A stretch of DNA of 64,000 nucleotides from Caulobacteraceae bacterium (GTDB lineage Bacteria > Pseudomonadota > Alphaproteobacteria > Caulobacterales > Caulobacteraceae): contig CANJPZ010000004.1 in the NCBI GenBank assembly GCA_947476325.1, forward strand, positions 62,001-126,000, in the 5' to 3' direction. Of this stretch, positions 1-8,186 are shown one piece after another; position 1 is the first letter of the stretch, and every line of letters begins with the position of its first letter. The position numbers and the translations under genes are program-made. The notes below the pieces were generated by a model. That model did not search any database, had not been told where the DNA came from, and saw nothing but the letters and a program-made list of their open reading frames with translations.

Positions 1-55
1 TCCATGAGTCCTCTGGATCGCGGGTCTCGCGGATTATGTCAATGACATTTTGTGC

Positions 56-976
56 TTAGCCCACACCGAAGATCGCCAGCAACACCGGGATGGTGACCAG
101 GCTGGCGGCGGTGGTGAAGGCGACAATGCCGGCCATCAACTTCGCATCCCCGCCCATCTGGCGGGCCAGCACATAGGAGGCTGCCGCGCCCGGGGCCGAG
201 CCGCAGATCAGGGCGATGCCGCAGGCGGTGGCATCCCCGCCCAGCGCCCGGCACAGGCCGTACATGATAAGCGGCAGGACGATCAGCTTCACCGCGCTCA
301 CCGCGCCGATCAGCACCGGGCGGGACAGGGCGTAGATAAAGGACAGGCCGCCGCCGGCGACGATCAGGCCGACCGCCAGGGCCGCGTCGGAGAGCAGCTT
401 GAGCGCGCTCATGACGATTTCGGGCTTGGGGACGTGCAGCAGGTTGAGCGACAGGCCGATGACGCAGGACCAGATCACCGGATTGGCGGCCAGCCCCGCC
501 AGCGACTTCTTCACGCCGCCCCCCTGACCCTCGCCCCAGTGGGCCATGACCAGGACGCTGAGCACATTGATGGCCGGGATCAGGGCGCCCAGCACAATGG
601 CGGCCAGGCCCGAGCCCCTGGCGCCATAAAGGGCGACGGTGAGCGGCAGGAAGACAAAGCTGTTCCAGCGCAGGCAGCCCTGGAAGACGCTGGTAAAGGA
701 CGGGCCGGTTATGGTCAGGAACGGGCGCACGGCCATGACGCCGGCCGCGACGATGCAGACCCCGGCTATGGTCGACAGCCCCAGGGCGCCGGCCGATCCG
801 TTGGCGAAGTCGGCGCTCCAGGCGGCCGGGATCAGAAAGCCCGGATAGAAGACGAAATAGGCCAGCCGCTCGATCGGGCCCCAGGCGTTCTCCGGAATCA
901 CGTGGGAGACGCGAAGCCCCCAGCCGATGGCGATGATCGAAAAGACGGGCAGGACGCCCAGAAGAATGGTGTTCAT
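56..976 (-). CDS. AEC family (auxin efflux carrier/malonate-type) permease
   Basis: A 306-residue, strongly hydrophobic protein with about ten predicted membrane segments, the size and spacing of AEC-family secondary carriers. It opens with the typical helix containing 'PVFSIIAIGWGLR' and has glycine-rich helices in the C-terminal half ('GSAPGAAASYVLARQMGG'), which is where the family keeps its most conserved residues. AEC proteins export or import small organic anions across the inner membrane, but the substrate cannot be read from sequence. The ATG overlaps the end of ruvX by 4 bases (ATGA), so the two are translationally coupled. The family call is firm; the substrate is unknown. Confidence 0.88.
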   Translation of the reverse strand: MNTILLGVLPVFSIIAIGWGLRVSHVIPENAWGPIERLAYFVFYPGFLIPAAWSADFANGSAGALGLSTIAGVCIVAAGVMAVRPFLTITGPSFTSVFQGCLRWNSFVFLPLTVALYGARGSGLAAIVLGALIPAINVLSVLVMAHWGEGQGGGVKKSLAGLAANPVIWSCVIGLSLNLLHVPKPEIVMSALKLLSDAALAVGLIVAGGGLSFIYALSRPVLIGAVSAVKLIVLPLIMYGLCRALGGDATACGIALICGSAPGAAASYVLARQMGGDAKLMAGIVAFTTAASLVTIPVLLAIFGVG

Positions 977-1425
977 GGGCGCAGGCGGTCCAGGGCGCCC
1001 TGCAGGATGTAGGCGGCAGCCAGCTTGTCGACCAGCTGGGCGCGGCGGCCGCGCGTCAGGTCCATCTCATCGATCATCATCCGGTTCACGGCCGCTGACG
1101 ACAGCCGCTCGTCCCAGAAGGCGATGGGGATATCCTTGATGCGCAAAAGGTTGCGGCCAAAGGCGCGCGATGACTGGCAGCGCGGGCCTTCGGTTCCGTC
1201 CATGTTGACCGGCAGGCCGATGACCAGGCTTTGGGCGCCGCGCCCACCCATCAGACGGAAAAGGGCGGCGGCGTCGTCGGTGAACTTGCCCTTTGTCAGG
1301 GTCTCAATTGGCGAAGCGATCATCCACGAGACATCGCTGGCCGCCACGCCAATGGTCCTTGTGCCCAGATCGAGCCCGAACAGGGGCGCGCCGCGCGGCA
1401 GATCAGCAAGGTCGACAATGGCCAT
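973..1425 (-). CDS. ruvX: Holliday junction resolvase-like RuvX/YqgF
   Basis: A 150-residue RNase H-fold protein. The first catalytic aspartate lies in 'FGLDLGTRTIGVA' near the N-terminus. It is followed by the family signatures 'VIGLPVNMDGTEGPR' and 'WDERLSS', and a C-terminal 'DKLAAAYILQ' helix that carries the last acidic residue. Family role: pre-16S rRNA 5' maturation and/or Holliday junction processing in the cytoplasm. The ATG at 1425 was chosen because a GGGGGG Shine-Dalgarno stretch precedes it; a longer form starting at 1452 is possible. It is the first gene of a two-gene unit with the AEC permease. Confidence 0.9.
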   Translation of the reverse strand: MAIVDLADLPRGAPLFGLDLGTRTIGVAASDVSWMIASPIETLTKGKFTDDAAALFRLMGGRGAQSLVIGLPVNMDGTEGPRCQSSRAFGRNLLRIKDIPIAFWDERLSSAAVNRMMIDEMDLTRGRRAQLVDKLAAAYILQGALDRLRP

Positions 1426-1497
1426 GGCCCCCCATACGCGGGTTTGCGCCAAAGCGCAGCCAGGCTCTAAGCTTGAGCATCAAATGAGGAGCGCCCG

Positions 1498-1812
1498 ATG
1501 AGCCAGATCATCCTGACCTATTCTCTGAAGCCCGGAGTGGCCCGCGAGACCTTCGAGACCTGGACGCGGACGACGGACTATCCGGCCATGCGGGGACTCA
1601 AGCGGGTCTCGTCCTTTGTCACCCACCGGGTGACCGGCCTGCTGATCGGCGAGGGCGCGCCGTCCTGCGACTATGTCGAGGTCTTTGACGTGCCCGATCT
1701 GGCAGGGTTCCTGGCCGAGGACATGGGCGGGCCGGTGGTCCAGAAGATCATGGGCGAGTTCATGGGTCATGTGGACAATCCCCAGTTCCTGATCGCCGAA
1801 GCGGTGGTCTAG
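1498..1812 (+). CDS. REDY-like/HapK-type dimeric alpha-beta barrel protein
   Basis: A small 104-residue protein of the ferredoxin-like (Dabb-related) fold, resembling REDY/HapK proteins named after the prodigiosin cluster. Visible hallmarks are a first strand 'QIILTYSLKPG', a helix with 'FETWTRTTDYPAMRGL', and a mid-region 'YVEVFDVPDLAGF'. No catalytic motif is recognisable. It is preceded by a good ribosome site ('gaggagcgcccg' before the ATG) and stands alone between ruvX and gatC. Its function in the cell is unknown; relatives occur widely in Alphaproteobacteria outside pigment clusters. Confidence 0.72.
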   Translation: MSQIILTYSLKPGVARETFETWTRTTDYPAMRGLKRVSSFVTHRVTGLLIGEGAPSCDYVEVFDVPDLAGFLAEDMGGPVVQKIMGEFMGHVDNPQFLIAEAVV

Positions 1813-1890
1813 AGGTGCGCCAAGCCAACAGCGCCCTTGTCAAAGGCGGTGGCTCCCGGCTAACCCCATGGCGAATTCAGGAGCGCCCCC

Positions 1891-2178
1891 ATGGCCATCG
1901 ACGTCGCGACCGTGCGCAAGGTCGCCCGCCTTGCCCGCATCGCCGAGCCGGAAGACCGGCTGGAATCCCTCGCCAGTGAGCTGAACGGCATCATGGCGTG
2001 GATTGAACAGCTGTCCGAGGTCAATACCGATGGGGTTGAGCCGATGACCTCGGCGGTGGAGCAACCCTTGCCGATGCGCGACGACGTGGTCACCGAGGGC
2101 GGCGACCCGCGGCTGGTGCTGGCCAATGCGCCGAAGTCGAAGGACAATTTCTTCGTCGTGCCGAAGGTGGTGGAATAG
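1891..2178 (+). CDS. gatC: Asp-tRNA(Asn)/Glu-tRNA(Gln) amidotransferase subunit C
   Basis: At 95 residues it is the normal size for GatC. The N-terminal helix pair '[13 protein letters not shown]' and the '[21 protein letters not shown]' hinge are typical, as is the C-terminal '[15 protein letters not shown]' that wraps around GatA. It stabilises the GatCAB complex, which converts misacylated Glu-tRNA(Gln) and Asp-tRNA(Asn) to the amides. A GGAG-type ribosome site precedes the ATG. Its TAG stop shares a base with the GTG start of gatA (TAGTG), so the two subunits are coupled. Confidence 0.96.
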   Translation: MAIDVATVRKVARLARIAEPEDRLESLASELNGIMAWIEQLSEVNTDGVEPMTSAVEQPLPMRDDVVTEGGDPRLVLANAPKSKDNFFVVPKVVE

Positions 2179-3650
2179 TGAGCGGCCTCACCGATCTGAC
2201 CCTGAAGGCCGCGCTGGACGGCCTGGCGTCGAAGGCTTTCTCGTCCGAGGAAATCACCCGCGCGCATATCGCGGCGATCGAGGCGGCGCGGGCGCTGAAC
2301 GCCTATGTGCTGGAAACCCCCGAAAAGGCCATCGAGATGGCCAGGGCCTCGGACGCGCGGCGCGCCTCTGGCGATGCCGGCGCGCTGGACGGCGCGCCGC
2401 TGGGGATCAAGGACCTGTTCTGCACCGAGGGCGTGCGCTCGACGGCCTGTTCCAACATCATCGGCAATTTCGTGCCGACCTATGAGTCCTCGGTCACCAC
2501 CAGGCTGTGGCGGGCCGGCGCGGTCATGCTGGGCAAGCTCAACATGGACGAGTTCGCCATGGGCTCGTCGAACGAGAGTTCAGCCTTCGGGCCGGTGACC
2601 AATCCCTGGCGCGCAAAAGGCTCCAACCGGCCGCTGACGCCGGGCGGCTCGTCGGGTGGTTCGGCCGCGGCGGTGGCGGCGGATCTGTGCCTGGGCGCCA
2701 CGGCGACTGACACCGGCGGCTCGATCCGCCAGCCGGCGGGCTTTACCGGCACGGTTGGGATCAAGCCGACCTACGGGCGCTGTTCGCGCTGGGGTATCGT
2801 GGCCTTTGCCTCGTCCCTGGACCAGGCAGGGCCGATCGCCAAGACGGTGGAAGACGCCGCTATCCTGCTGACCAGCATGGCCGGACACGATGTGAAAGAC
2901 TCTACGAGCTTGTCGGTGGATGTGCCTGATTTTGCATCGTTTGTGGGCAAGGATGTAAAGGGACTGCGGATCGGCATTCCGGGCGAATACCGGCTGGATG
3001 GCCTGCAGCCGGAAATCGCCGCCCTGTGGGACCAGGGCGTCGCGTGGCTGAAAGACGCCGGCTGCGAAATCGTCGACATCAGTCTGCCGCACACCAAATA
3101 CGCGCTGCCGGCCTACTACATTATTGCGCCCGCCGAGGCCTCGTCCAACCTGGCCCGTTACGACGGCATGCGGTTCGGCCGCCGCGAAGAGGGCACCAAT
3201 CTGACCGAAACCTATGAGAACACCCGCGCCTCCGGTTTCGGGGCGGAGGTCAAACGCCGCATCCTGATCGGCACCTATGTGCTGAGCGCCGGCTACTACG
3301 ACGCCTATTATCTGAAGGCGCTGAAAGTGCGCCGCCGCATCGCCGAAGATTTCACCGCCGCGTTCCACAAGGTCGATGCGATCCTGACGCCGACGGCGCC
3401 CTCGGCGGCCTTCCCGATCGGCGAGAAGTCGGACGATCCGGTGGCCATGTATTTGAACGACGTTTTCACGGTGACGACCAACCTGGCCGGCCTGCCGGGC
3501 CTGTCGCTTCCCGCGGGTCAATCGTCGGATGGGCTGCCATTGGGTCTGCAGCTGATTGGCCGGCCGCTGGACGAGGGGACACTGTTCTCGCTGGCGGGCG
3601 CCATGGAAAAGGCGCGCGGCGTGATGGCCAGACCTGATCGCTGGTGGTGA
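2178..3650 (+). CDS. gatA: Asp-tRNA(Asn)/Glu-tRNA(Gln) amidotransferase subunit A
   Basis: A 490-residue amidase-signature protein that releases ammonia from glutamine for tRNA-bound Glu/Asp amidation. The Lys-cisSer-Ser triad is present: K78 in 'LGIKDLF', S158 in '[12 protein letters not shown]' and S182 in '[13 protein letters not shown]', with the same 24-residue Ser-Ser spacing as known GatA enzymes. It starts with GTG overlapping the gatC stop. The usual third gene, gatB, is not downstream: a strong hairpin terminator follows and the next gene is convergent. Full length and intact. Confidence 0.97.
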   Translation: MSGLTDLTLKAALDGLASKAFSSEEITRAHIAAIEAARALNAYVLETPEKAIEMARASDARRASGDAGALDGAPLGIKDLFCTEGVRSTACSNIIGNFVPTYESSVTTRLWRAGAVMLGKLNMDEFAMGSSNESSAFGPVTNPWRAKGSNRPLTPGGSSGGSAAAVAADLCLGATATDTGGSIRQPAGFTGTVGIKPTYGRCSRWGIVAFASSLDQAGPIAKTVEDAAILLTSMAGHDVKDSTSLSVDVPDFASFVGKDVKGLRIGIPGEYRLDGLQPEIAALWDQGVAWLKDAGCEIVDISLPHTKYALPAYYIIAPAEASSNLARYDGMRFGRREEGTNLTETYENTRASGFGAEVKRRILIGTYVLSAGYYDAYYLKALKVRRRIAEDFTAAFHKVDAILTPTAPSAAFPIGEKSDDPVAMYLNDVFTVTTNLAGLPGLSLPAGQSSDGLPLGLQLIGRPLDEGTLFSLAGAMEKARGVMARPDRWW

Positions 3651-3683
3651 CAACGGCGTCGATCGCCGGGGATTGAAACGAAA

Positions 3684-3725
3684 ACGGGGCGCGAGGGTCG
3701 GATGACCGTCGCGCCCCGTCTTGTT
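3684..3725 (+). terminator. Rho-independent terminator after gatA
   Basis: Perfect 11-base arms, ACGGGGCGCGA at 3684-3694 and TCGCGCCCCGT at 3709-3719, enclose a 14-base loop and are followed by 'cttgtt'. It lies between the convergent gatA and the DUF3617 gene and could serve both strands. Confidence 0.8.
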
Positions 3726-3743
3726 CAGTCGTGGGCGTTTGGC

Positions 3744-4670
3744 CTAGCCCCCAAAGCCGCCGCCGCCGCCGCGACGACCGCCGCCGCCCTGGGGCGCATC
3801 AAAGATGTTGCGGACCGTGCCGTCAGCGCTGGTCTGGTCTCCGCCCTTCTGGCCAGCCGGGCAGGCGCCGACATAGGAGGCCGTAACGCGGACCGTGGTT
3901 GAGGTGTCGCCGTTCTGGCCGCCCTTGGAGCTGGTTGTTCCGCTGATCGAGTAGCGGGTGTTCAGGTCGCCGGTCAGGGTCAGCTTGCTGGTGTTCTGGA
4001 CCGGATTGCCATTGCTGCTGGTCGTGCAGGCCGTGGCGGCCTGATAGCCGTTGTCGGTCTTGGTCAGCTTGGGCTCGCAACCCGCCGCCGCCGCCCCGCC
4101 GCGGCCTGTGAGACCGGAGAATACATTGCGGGTCTGTTCGGTTTCAGCCGTGACGCACAGCTTGACCGGTCCGGCAGGGGGACCGCCGCGACCGCCGCCG
4201 CCGGCAAAGCCGCCCGGTCCGCCGGGACCGCCGGGTCCGCGCTGACCGCCCCCGTTGGGTCCGCCTGCGGTGGGCGCGCCGCCGCCGGTCGGTGCTCCGC
4301 CTGCGTTGGGTCCGCGCTGGCCGCCGCCGTTCGGCGCGCCGCCGCCGGGCGCCCCGCCGGCGTTAGGGCCGCGCTGGCCTCCGCCGTTCGGTCCGCCACC
4401 GCGATTACCGCCGGTAAAGGTGCGTGTGGTGGTGATCTGCCACAGGCCGGCCTTGCGGACCGGCGCGCTGGCGGCGGTCACGGGCGTGCCATCAAGCTTG
4501 GGCGCCGGGGGCGGGGGAAGGGCGGGTGCGCCGGGCGTCGTGCCGGTGTCTTCACCTGCCAGGAGCGCGGGCGCATTTTTCCAGTTGGTCAGGCCCATCT
4601 GCTGACTTTCCTTCTTGCAGGCGGACAGACTAACGACGCACATCAGGGCGAGTGCGATGGACTTGCGCAT
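3744..4670 (-). CDS. DUF3617-type lipoprotein with Gly/Pro-rich repeat insertion
   Basis: 308 residues from the ATG at 4670. The lipobox 'VVSLSAC' gives a lipidated C18, so it is an envelope lipoprotein. The DUF3617 pattern is visible: 'VRKAGLWQITTT' near residue 71, then a C-terminal half with 'KLCVTAE', paired cysteines, 'GYQAATACTTSS' and 'GDLNTRYSISG'. Unlike the other family members here, residues 88-167 are replaced by a low-complexity Gly/Pro/Asn block with three near copies of 'PNGGGQRGPNAGGAP', then GGPGGP. The last residues are also Gly-rich. DUF3617 function is not established. It is one of four such genes within about 9 kb. Confidence 0.75.
   Translation of the reverse strand: MRKSIALALMCVVSLSACKKESQQMGLTNWKNAPALLAGEDTGTTPGAPALPPPPAPKLDGTPVTAASAPVRKAGLWQITTTRTFTGGNRGGGPNGGGQRGPNAGGAPGGGAPNGGGQRGPNAGGAPTGGGAPTAGGPNGGGQRGPGGPGGPGGFAGGGGRGGPPAGPVKLCVTAETEQTRNVFSGLTGRGGAAAAGCEPKLTKTDNGYQAATACTTSSNGNPVQNTSKLTLTGDLNTRYSISGTTSSKGGQNGDTSTTVRVTASYVGACPAGQKGGDQTSADGTVRNIFDAPQGGGGRRGGGGGFGG
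4170..4409 (-). repeat. In-frame Gly/Pro/Asn coding repeat
   Basis: A GC-rich imperfect tandem repeat inside the DUF3617 lipoprotein gene. Three copies of a roughly 45-base unit encode 'PNGGGQRGPNAGGAP' variants, followed by a GGP tract. It is slippage-prone and likely to vary in length between strains. Confidence 0.75.
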
Positions 4671-4782
4671 GAACCGGTCTCCGGATCGGGTGTTTAAGAC
4701 TTGCGGCCGGCGAAGAGCCGGCCGTTGGAACGACCGTCTAGCAGACTCTTGTTCGCTAACATGCCTGAATTGGGGCGGGATT

Positions 4783-5049
4783 GTGTTTGAAGACAACAAC
4801 CTGAAACATAGGTTCGAGTGGACCGAAAATGGCCTGACAGCTTTTGCAGCCTATGTGGAGCGAAACGGGGCCCTGGTTATTCCCCACGTGGAGGCGCCAG
4901 CCGCGCTACGGGGCACGGGCGCTGCGGGGCGACTTATGGAGGCCATCGCCATTCACGCCCGCAAGACAGCCGTCGGGATCGTGCCGACCTGCCCCTACGC
5001 CGTCGCGTGGTTCAAGCGACACCCCGACGCGCAGGACGTCCTGGCCTGA
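4783..5049 (+). CDS. GCN5-like N-acetyltransferase, small (YidJ/NATD1 type)
   Basis: Starting at the GTG at 4783, behind a GGGGCGGG stretch, this encodes 88 residues, the length of the single-domain Acetyltransf_CG family. The acetyl-CoA binding segment is seen as 'VPHVEAPAALRGTGAAGRL' (residues about 44-62), followed by 'IVPTCPYAVAWFKRHPDAQDVL', the conserved C-terminal 'P.C.Y...w...HPe' signature. The substrate is unknown. The open frame continues upstream to 4615, but that part runs antisense through the neighbouring lipoprotein gene and is unlikely to be coding. Confidence 0.8.
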   Translation: MFEDNNLKHRFEWTENGLTAFAAYVERNGALVIPHVEAPAALRGTGAAGRLMEAIAIHARKTAVGIVPTCPYAVAWFKRHPDAQDVLA

Positions 5050-5050
5050 C

Positions 5051-5368
5051 CTACTTCAGTCTGGGAAGCGGGATGCGGCCCAACAGCGAATTGAAGGTCT
5101 CCATCCTCGAATAGAGATCTTCGGACAGGCGCGACGACAGTTCGCGAATACCGGCGGGATAGGCATCGCCGCCGCTGGCGATCTCTTCTGACTGGAGGGC
5201 CAGCAGTTTGATCGCCTTGGTCAATTCCTCGATCTGTTCGCGTGCGAGCAACCGGGCCTCGTTCTGGAGGCGGCGGATGCGCTGGGTTGCGGTTTCAGGC
5301 TTGCGACCCAGTTGGTAAACTTCGTCGGAAACAACAGTAAGCGTCGTACTGGAACCTTTGGCGGCCAT
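5051..5368 (-). CDS. Conserved hypothetical cytoplasmic protein
   Basis: 105 residues with an ideal AGGAGG ribosome site upstream of the ATG at 5368. There is no signal peptide. The sequence is predicted mostly helical with heptad-like stretches ('QRIRRLQNEARLLAREQIEELTKAIKLLALQSEEIA'-type region, residues 28-65), suggesting a coiled coil. I do not recognise a family and no catalytic motif is visible. It ends next to the acetyltransferase gene (convergent, 1-base gap). Confidence 0.7.
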   Translation of the reverse strand: MAAKGSSTTLTVVSDEVYQLGRKPETATQRIRRLQNEARLLAREQIEELTKAIKLLALQSEEIASGGDAYPAGIRELSSRLSEDLYSRMETFNSLLGRIPLPRLK

Positions 5369-5468
5369 GACAGCTAACTCCTCCTCGAAGGAGCTAATGC
5401 ATCTAGGGCGATTCGTGTTCCCGCGGCGCCGCGCGATACAGATTCTTGACGCAAAAATATCACAGACC

Positions 5469-5487
5469 GGGCTGGGTTTTTCAGCCC
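5469..5487 (-). terminator. Possible weak terminator after DUF3617 gene
   Basis: GGGCTG at 5469-5474 pairs with CAGCCC at 5482-5487, overlapping the stop codon of the minus-strand gene. A TTTTT tract appears about 15 bases past the stem on that strand. The stem is short and the T tract is displaced, so this is tentative. Confidence 0.3.
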
Positions 5488-6011
5488 TTACCTTTCATCG
5501 CGGAGCTGTCGATAATGCCCTGGGGCGTTTCGATGGCGCCGGGTTTCAGGTCGGCCGGGCAGACGCCGGAGATCCATTTTGCGTTCAGCGACACGCTTTC
5601 CGAGGTGTTGAGCTGGGCGTTCGCGGCGCCGCTGATGGTGGTCTGCAGGGTGACCGTATAGGCCGTGTTCGGATCGCCGCGCATCTCGCCACTCATGTGA
5701 ACCACGCCGCTGGCGCCCCGGTCACAGGTGGCCTCGATCGCCCACGAGCCATCCGGGCGCAAGGTCCGGCGGGCGTCCGAGCACTGGGAGGCGCCCAAAA
5801 CCGGCGCGCTGTGAGCGTCGTCTGAGCAGGTGCGCAAGGTCTGGGCGGGACTGCCGGAAACGGCGATCGTCAATTCCCAAAGGCCGTTGCGGACATGAGG
5901 CTCGGCCGGTACGGGCGCGGCGTCGGTCTTGCTGCTCGCGCCCTTGTCTCCGCAGGCGCCCAGGGCAAGCATGGAAACGGCCAGCGTCAGGCCTGTCATT
6001 AAACGTTTCAT
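5481..6011 (-). CDS. DUF3617 domain lipoprotein
   Basis: 176 residues from the ATG at 6011, preceded by GGAGGAAAGG. The signal peptide ends in the lipobox 'MLALGAC'. The DUF3617 core follows: 'VRNGLWELTIAVSG' at about residue 40, 'LRTCSDDA', 'SQCSDARRTLRPDGSW', 'EATCDRGASGVVHMSGEMRGDPNTAYTV' and the terminal 'AKWISGVCPADLKPG'. The four family cysteines are present. The role is unknown; the family is common in Caulobacterales and sphingomonads as secreted or lipidated proteins. The 'G.w...C......G' layout matches the copies at 9917-10354 and 12406-12990. Confidence 0.85.
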   Translation of the reverse strand: MKRLMTGLTLAVSMLALGACGDKGASSKTDAAPVPAEPHVRNGLWELTIAVSGSPAQTLRTCSDDAHSAPVLGASQCSDARRTLRPDGSWAIEATCDRGASGVVHMSGEMRGDPNTAYTVTLQTTISGAANAQLNTSESVSLNAKWISGVCPADLKPGAIETPQGIIDSSAMKGKG

Positions 6012-6233
6012 GATGGATCCTTTCCTCCCGCCGCCAGCGTGACCGCCGGTTGCTGAGCGTCGTTGCCCAAAGAGGCCCGATTCCGGCATGCGTCGCTACA
6101 AAATCAGATGCTCATGCGACAGATTTGTCGCCTGCGATGTCCCCGGCGTTGCGCAAAGCGGGAATTGAGACGATGATTCCCCCCAGGGTCCCGGCGCGAC
6201 ATGCCCGGACGTGGGGGCCCAGGGACAGGATGC

Positions 6234-7355
6234 ATGAAGCTTTCCCTTTTGCCGCTTGTGGCTGTCTTTCTGGCGATCTCGGCCCATGCCGCGGCGGCGG
6301 GCGACATGTCGTTCCGGCTGGCGACCACGGGCCGGCCTTGCGCCGACTGCCGCTGGATCGCCGCCGACGGTGAGATCACCGACCAGTCGCCCATCAGGCT
6401 GGCCAAGTTCCTCAAGGGCAAGACGGCGACCGAAGGCCTAGCGGTGCGGTTCAACTCCACCGGCGGCGACCTGGCCGCGTCGATCGCGCTGGGCCGCCTG
6501 ATCCGTGAGCGGGGACTGCGCACCGCGGTTTCAAAGACCGAGTATCTTCCGATCTCCAGAAAGGATCGGACGACCGCCCGCTTCACGAAAGGCGCCTGCG
6601 CCTCGGCCTGCACCTACGCCTATCTGGGCGGCGTGGAGCGCATCATCGATGAGAACTCCCGTCTGGGCGTGCACCAGTTCTACGCCGAGGCCACCCGCGG
6701 GCGCGGCTCGATCGCGGTTGCGCAATCAGCGATCAACGACCTCGGGATCTACATGGCCGACATGGGGGTGAGCGGAAATCTCATCCTGGCGGCCGCGGCC
6801 ACCGCGCCGGTCAACATGCACTGGCTGACGCGCGAGGAGCTGGAAACCTATCACGCGGTCACCGACGTGCGCGCGCCCCAGGAAGCGGACTGGAATTTCG
6901 CCCAGGCCGAGGGCGGGCTTTATCTGGTGAGCCGCCAGCTGCAGAAAAACGGATCGATCACCGAATACCGGGTCACCTGTCCGACCGCGCGGCCCGGCGC
7001 GGCCGCACGCTCCGGCGGCGTCATACATCTGGTCGCCAGCAGCCAGATCAAGTCAGCGCCGGCGGGGCGCGCCGCCGATGTCGGAAAGTCGGTTCACGGC
7101 GCCAAACTTCACCCGAGCGGTCGCCGGGGCGAGATCGACCTGGGCGATGTGCAGGTCAGCCAGGACCGCCTGAATGTGGCCGGCGATCTGGACCGTTCGG
7201 CGTTCCAACGCATGCTCGGCGAGCGCGGCGGCGAACTCTACATCGACCTTGATGTCTCCGCCGAGGTGGCCAGTTATGTGGGCGGCGCGACGCACAGATT
7301 TCCGCTGAAGAACCTGGGCGAGGCCATGCCGGTTCTGTACCGGAACTGCGCCTGA
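6234..7355 (+). CDS. Exported ClpP/crotonase-fold-like protein (COG3904-like)
   Basis: 373 residues starting at 6234 (AGGGACAGG ribosome site), with signal peptide 'LSLLPLVAVFLAISAHAAAA'. Residues about 75-190 look like the ClpP-like fold of the predicted periplasmic COG3904 group: 'LAVRFNSTGGDLAASIALGRLIRERGLRTAV', then 'GACASACTYAYLGGVERII' with a serine at the nucleophile position, and 'SRLGVHQFY'. The His-containing strand 'GVHQF' completes the usual pattern. The remaining 180 residues form an unrecognised C-terminal domain. The stop overlaps the ATG of the next hydrolase by one base (TGATG), so the two genes are an operon. Confidence 0.75.
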   Translation: MKLSLLPLVAVFLAISAHAAAAGDMSFRLATTGRPCADCRWIAADGEITDQSPIRLAKFLKGKTATEGLAVRFNSTGGDLAASIALGRLIRERGLRTAVSKTEYLPISRKDRTTARFTKGACASACTYAYLGGVERIIDENSRLGVHQFYAEATRGRGSIAVAQSAINDLGIYMADMGVSGNLILAAAATAPVNMHWLTREELETYHAVTDVRAPQEADWNFAQAEGGLYLVSRQLQKNGSITEYRVTCPTARPGAAARSGGVIHLVASSQIKSAPAGRAADVGKSVHGAKLHPSGRRGEIDLGDVQVSQDRLNVAGDLDRSAFQRMLGERGGELYIDLDVSAEVASYVGGATHRFPLKNLGEAMPVLYRNCA

Positions 7356-8161
7356 TGCGTGCGGGTCTGAGGGGTGCAGCGACTGCGCTGGTGATGCTGA
7401 TCAGCGCATGTGCAACCACACCGGCGTCGTTGCAGGACTATTTCGTGCCTGGCCGGTACACGGTGGTGTCCCGCGCTGAGGGGCCAGACTGTACGGTCTT
7501 CCGGCCCGAGTCCCTGAGCGGCAAGCATCCGATCATCCTTTGGGGCAATGGCACGGTCTCCAAAGTCCCGGCCTACACACCCCTGCTAAGCCACTGGGCC
7601 AGCCAGGGTTTTGTGGTGGCGGCGGCCAACACCAACAGCGCCGGATCCGGCGCGCCGCTACTGGCCTGCCTCGATTACCTGACCCAACAAAACGCCGCAG
7701 CGGGGAGCGTTTTCAGGAACCATCTGGACCTGTCCAGGGTGGGCGCCAGCGGTCACAGCCAGGGTGGCGGCGGCACGATCATGGCCGCCCGCGATCCGCG
7801 CATTACGGCGACCGCGCCGATCGAGGCCTATACCCTGGGCCTGGGCTATGTGCGTGGCGCCGAGGCCGGCCAGCACGGAACCATGCTGCTGTTGTCGGGC
7901 GGGCTCGATACGACCGCCGTTCCGGCCCGCAACCAGAAGCCCGTGTTCGACGCCGCCAATACGCCGGTGTTCTGGGCGACGCTGAAGGCCGCCGATCATG
8001 CGGTTCCGGCCACAGGAACCTCGGGCGCCTTCCGCCCGGCCACGACGGCCTGGTTCCGCTGGAAGCTGATGGGCGACAAGCAGGCTGGCCGCTGGTTTGA
8101 AGGCCCTGAATGCCTTCTCTGCAAGTCCGCGGACTGGACGATACAAAGGCGCGGTGGGTAG
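7355..8161 (+). CDS. Cutinase/PET-hydrolase-like alpha/beta hydrolase, lipoprotein
   Basis: 268 residues. The lipobox 'LISAC' (C19) places it in the envelope. The order of motifs follows bacterial cutinases and PET hydrolases: 'ILWGNGT' oxyanion strand, nucleophile S135 in 'GHSQGGGG', acid D185 in 'SGGLDTTAVP', base H215 in 'AADHAVP', and a C-terminal Cys pair (C253, C256) in 'CLLC', like the terminal disulfide of those enzymes. Q replaces the usual Met after the serine. Paralogs lie at 10461-11378 and 11462-12352. It is coupled to the upstream ClpP-like gene. Esterase activity is likely; polyester as substrate is inference. Confidence 0.83.
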   Translation: MRAGLRGAATALVMLISACATTPASLQDYFVPGRYTVVSRAEGPDCTVFRPESLSGKHPIILWGNGTVSKVPAYTPLLSHWASQGFVVAAANTNSAGSGAPLLACLDYLTQQNAAAGSVFRNHLDLSRVGASGHSQGGGGTIMAARDPRITATAPIEAYTLGLGYVRGAEAGQHGTMLLLSGGLDTTAVPARNQKPVFDAANTPVFWATLKAADHAVPATGTSGAFRPATTAWFRWKLMGDKQAGRWFEGPECLLCKSADWTIQRRGG

Positions 8162-8186
8162 AAGGCCTCAGCCAGTGAGGAACGCC

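Noticed and set aside
1-55. Possible gene at the left edge
   Set aside because: Only 55 bases before the AEC stop; no readable coding end.
3684-3719. Attachment or phage site for the GC-rich palindrome after gatA
   Set aside because: Position between convergent genes and the stem-loop fit a terminator.
4615-4782. Extended N-terminus of the acetyltransferase
   Set aside because: Runs antisense through the lipoprotein start; the family is only 80-90 residues long and a GTG with a ribosome site is at 4783.
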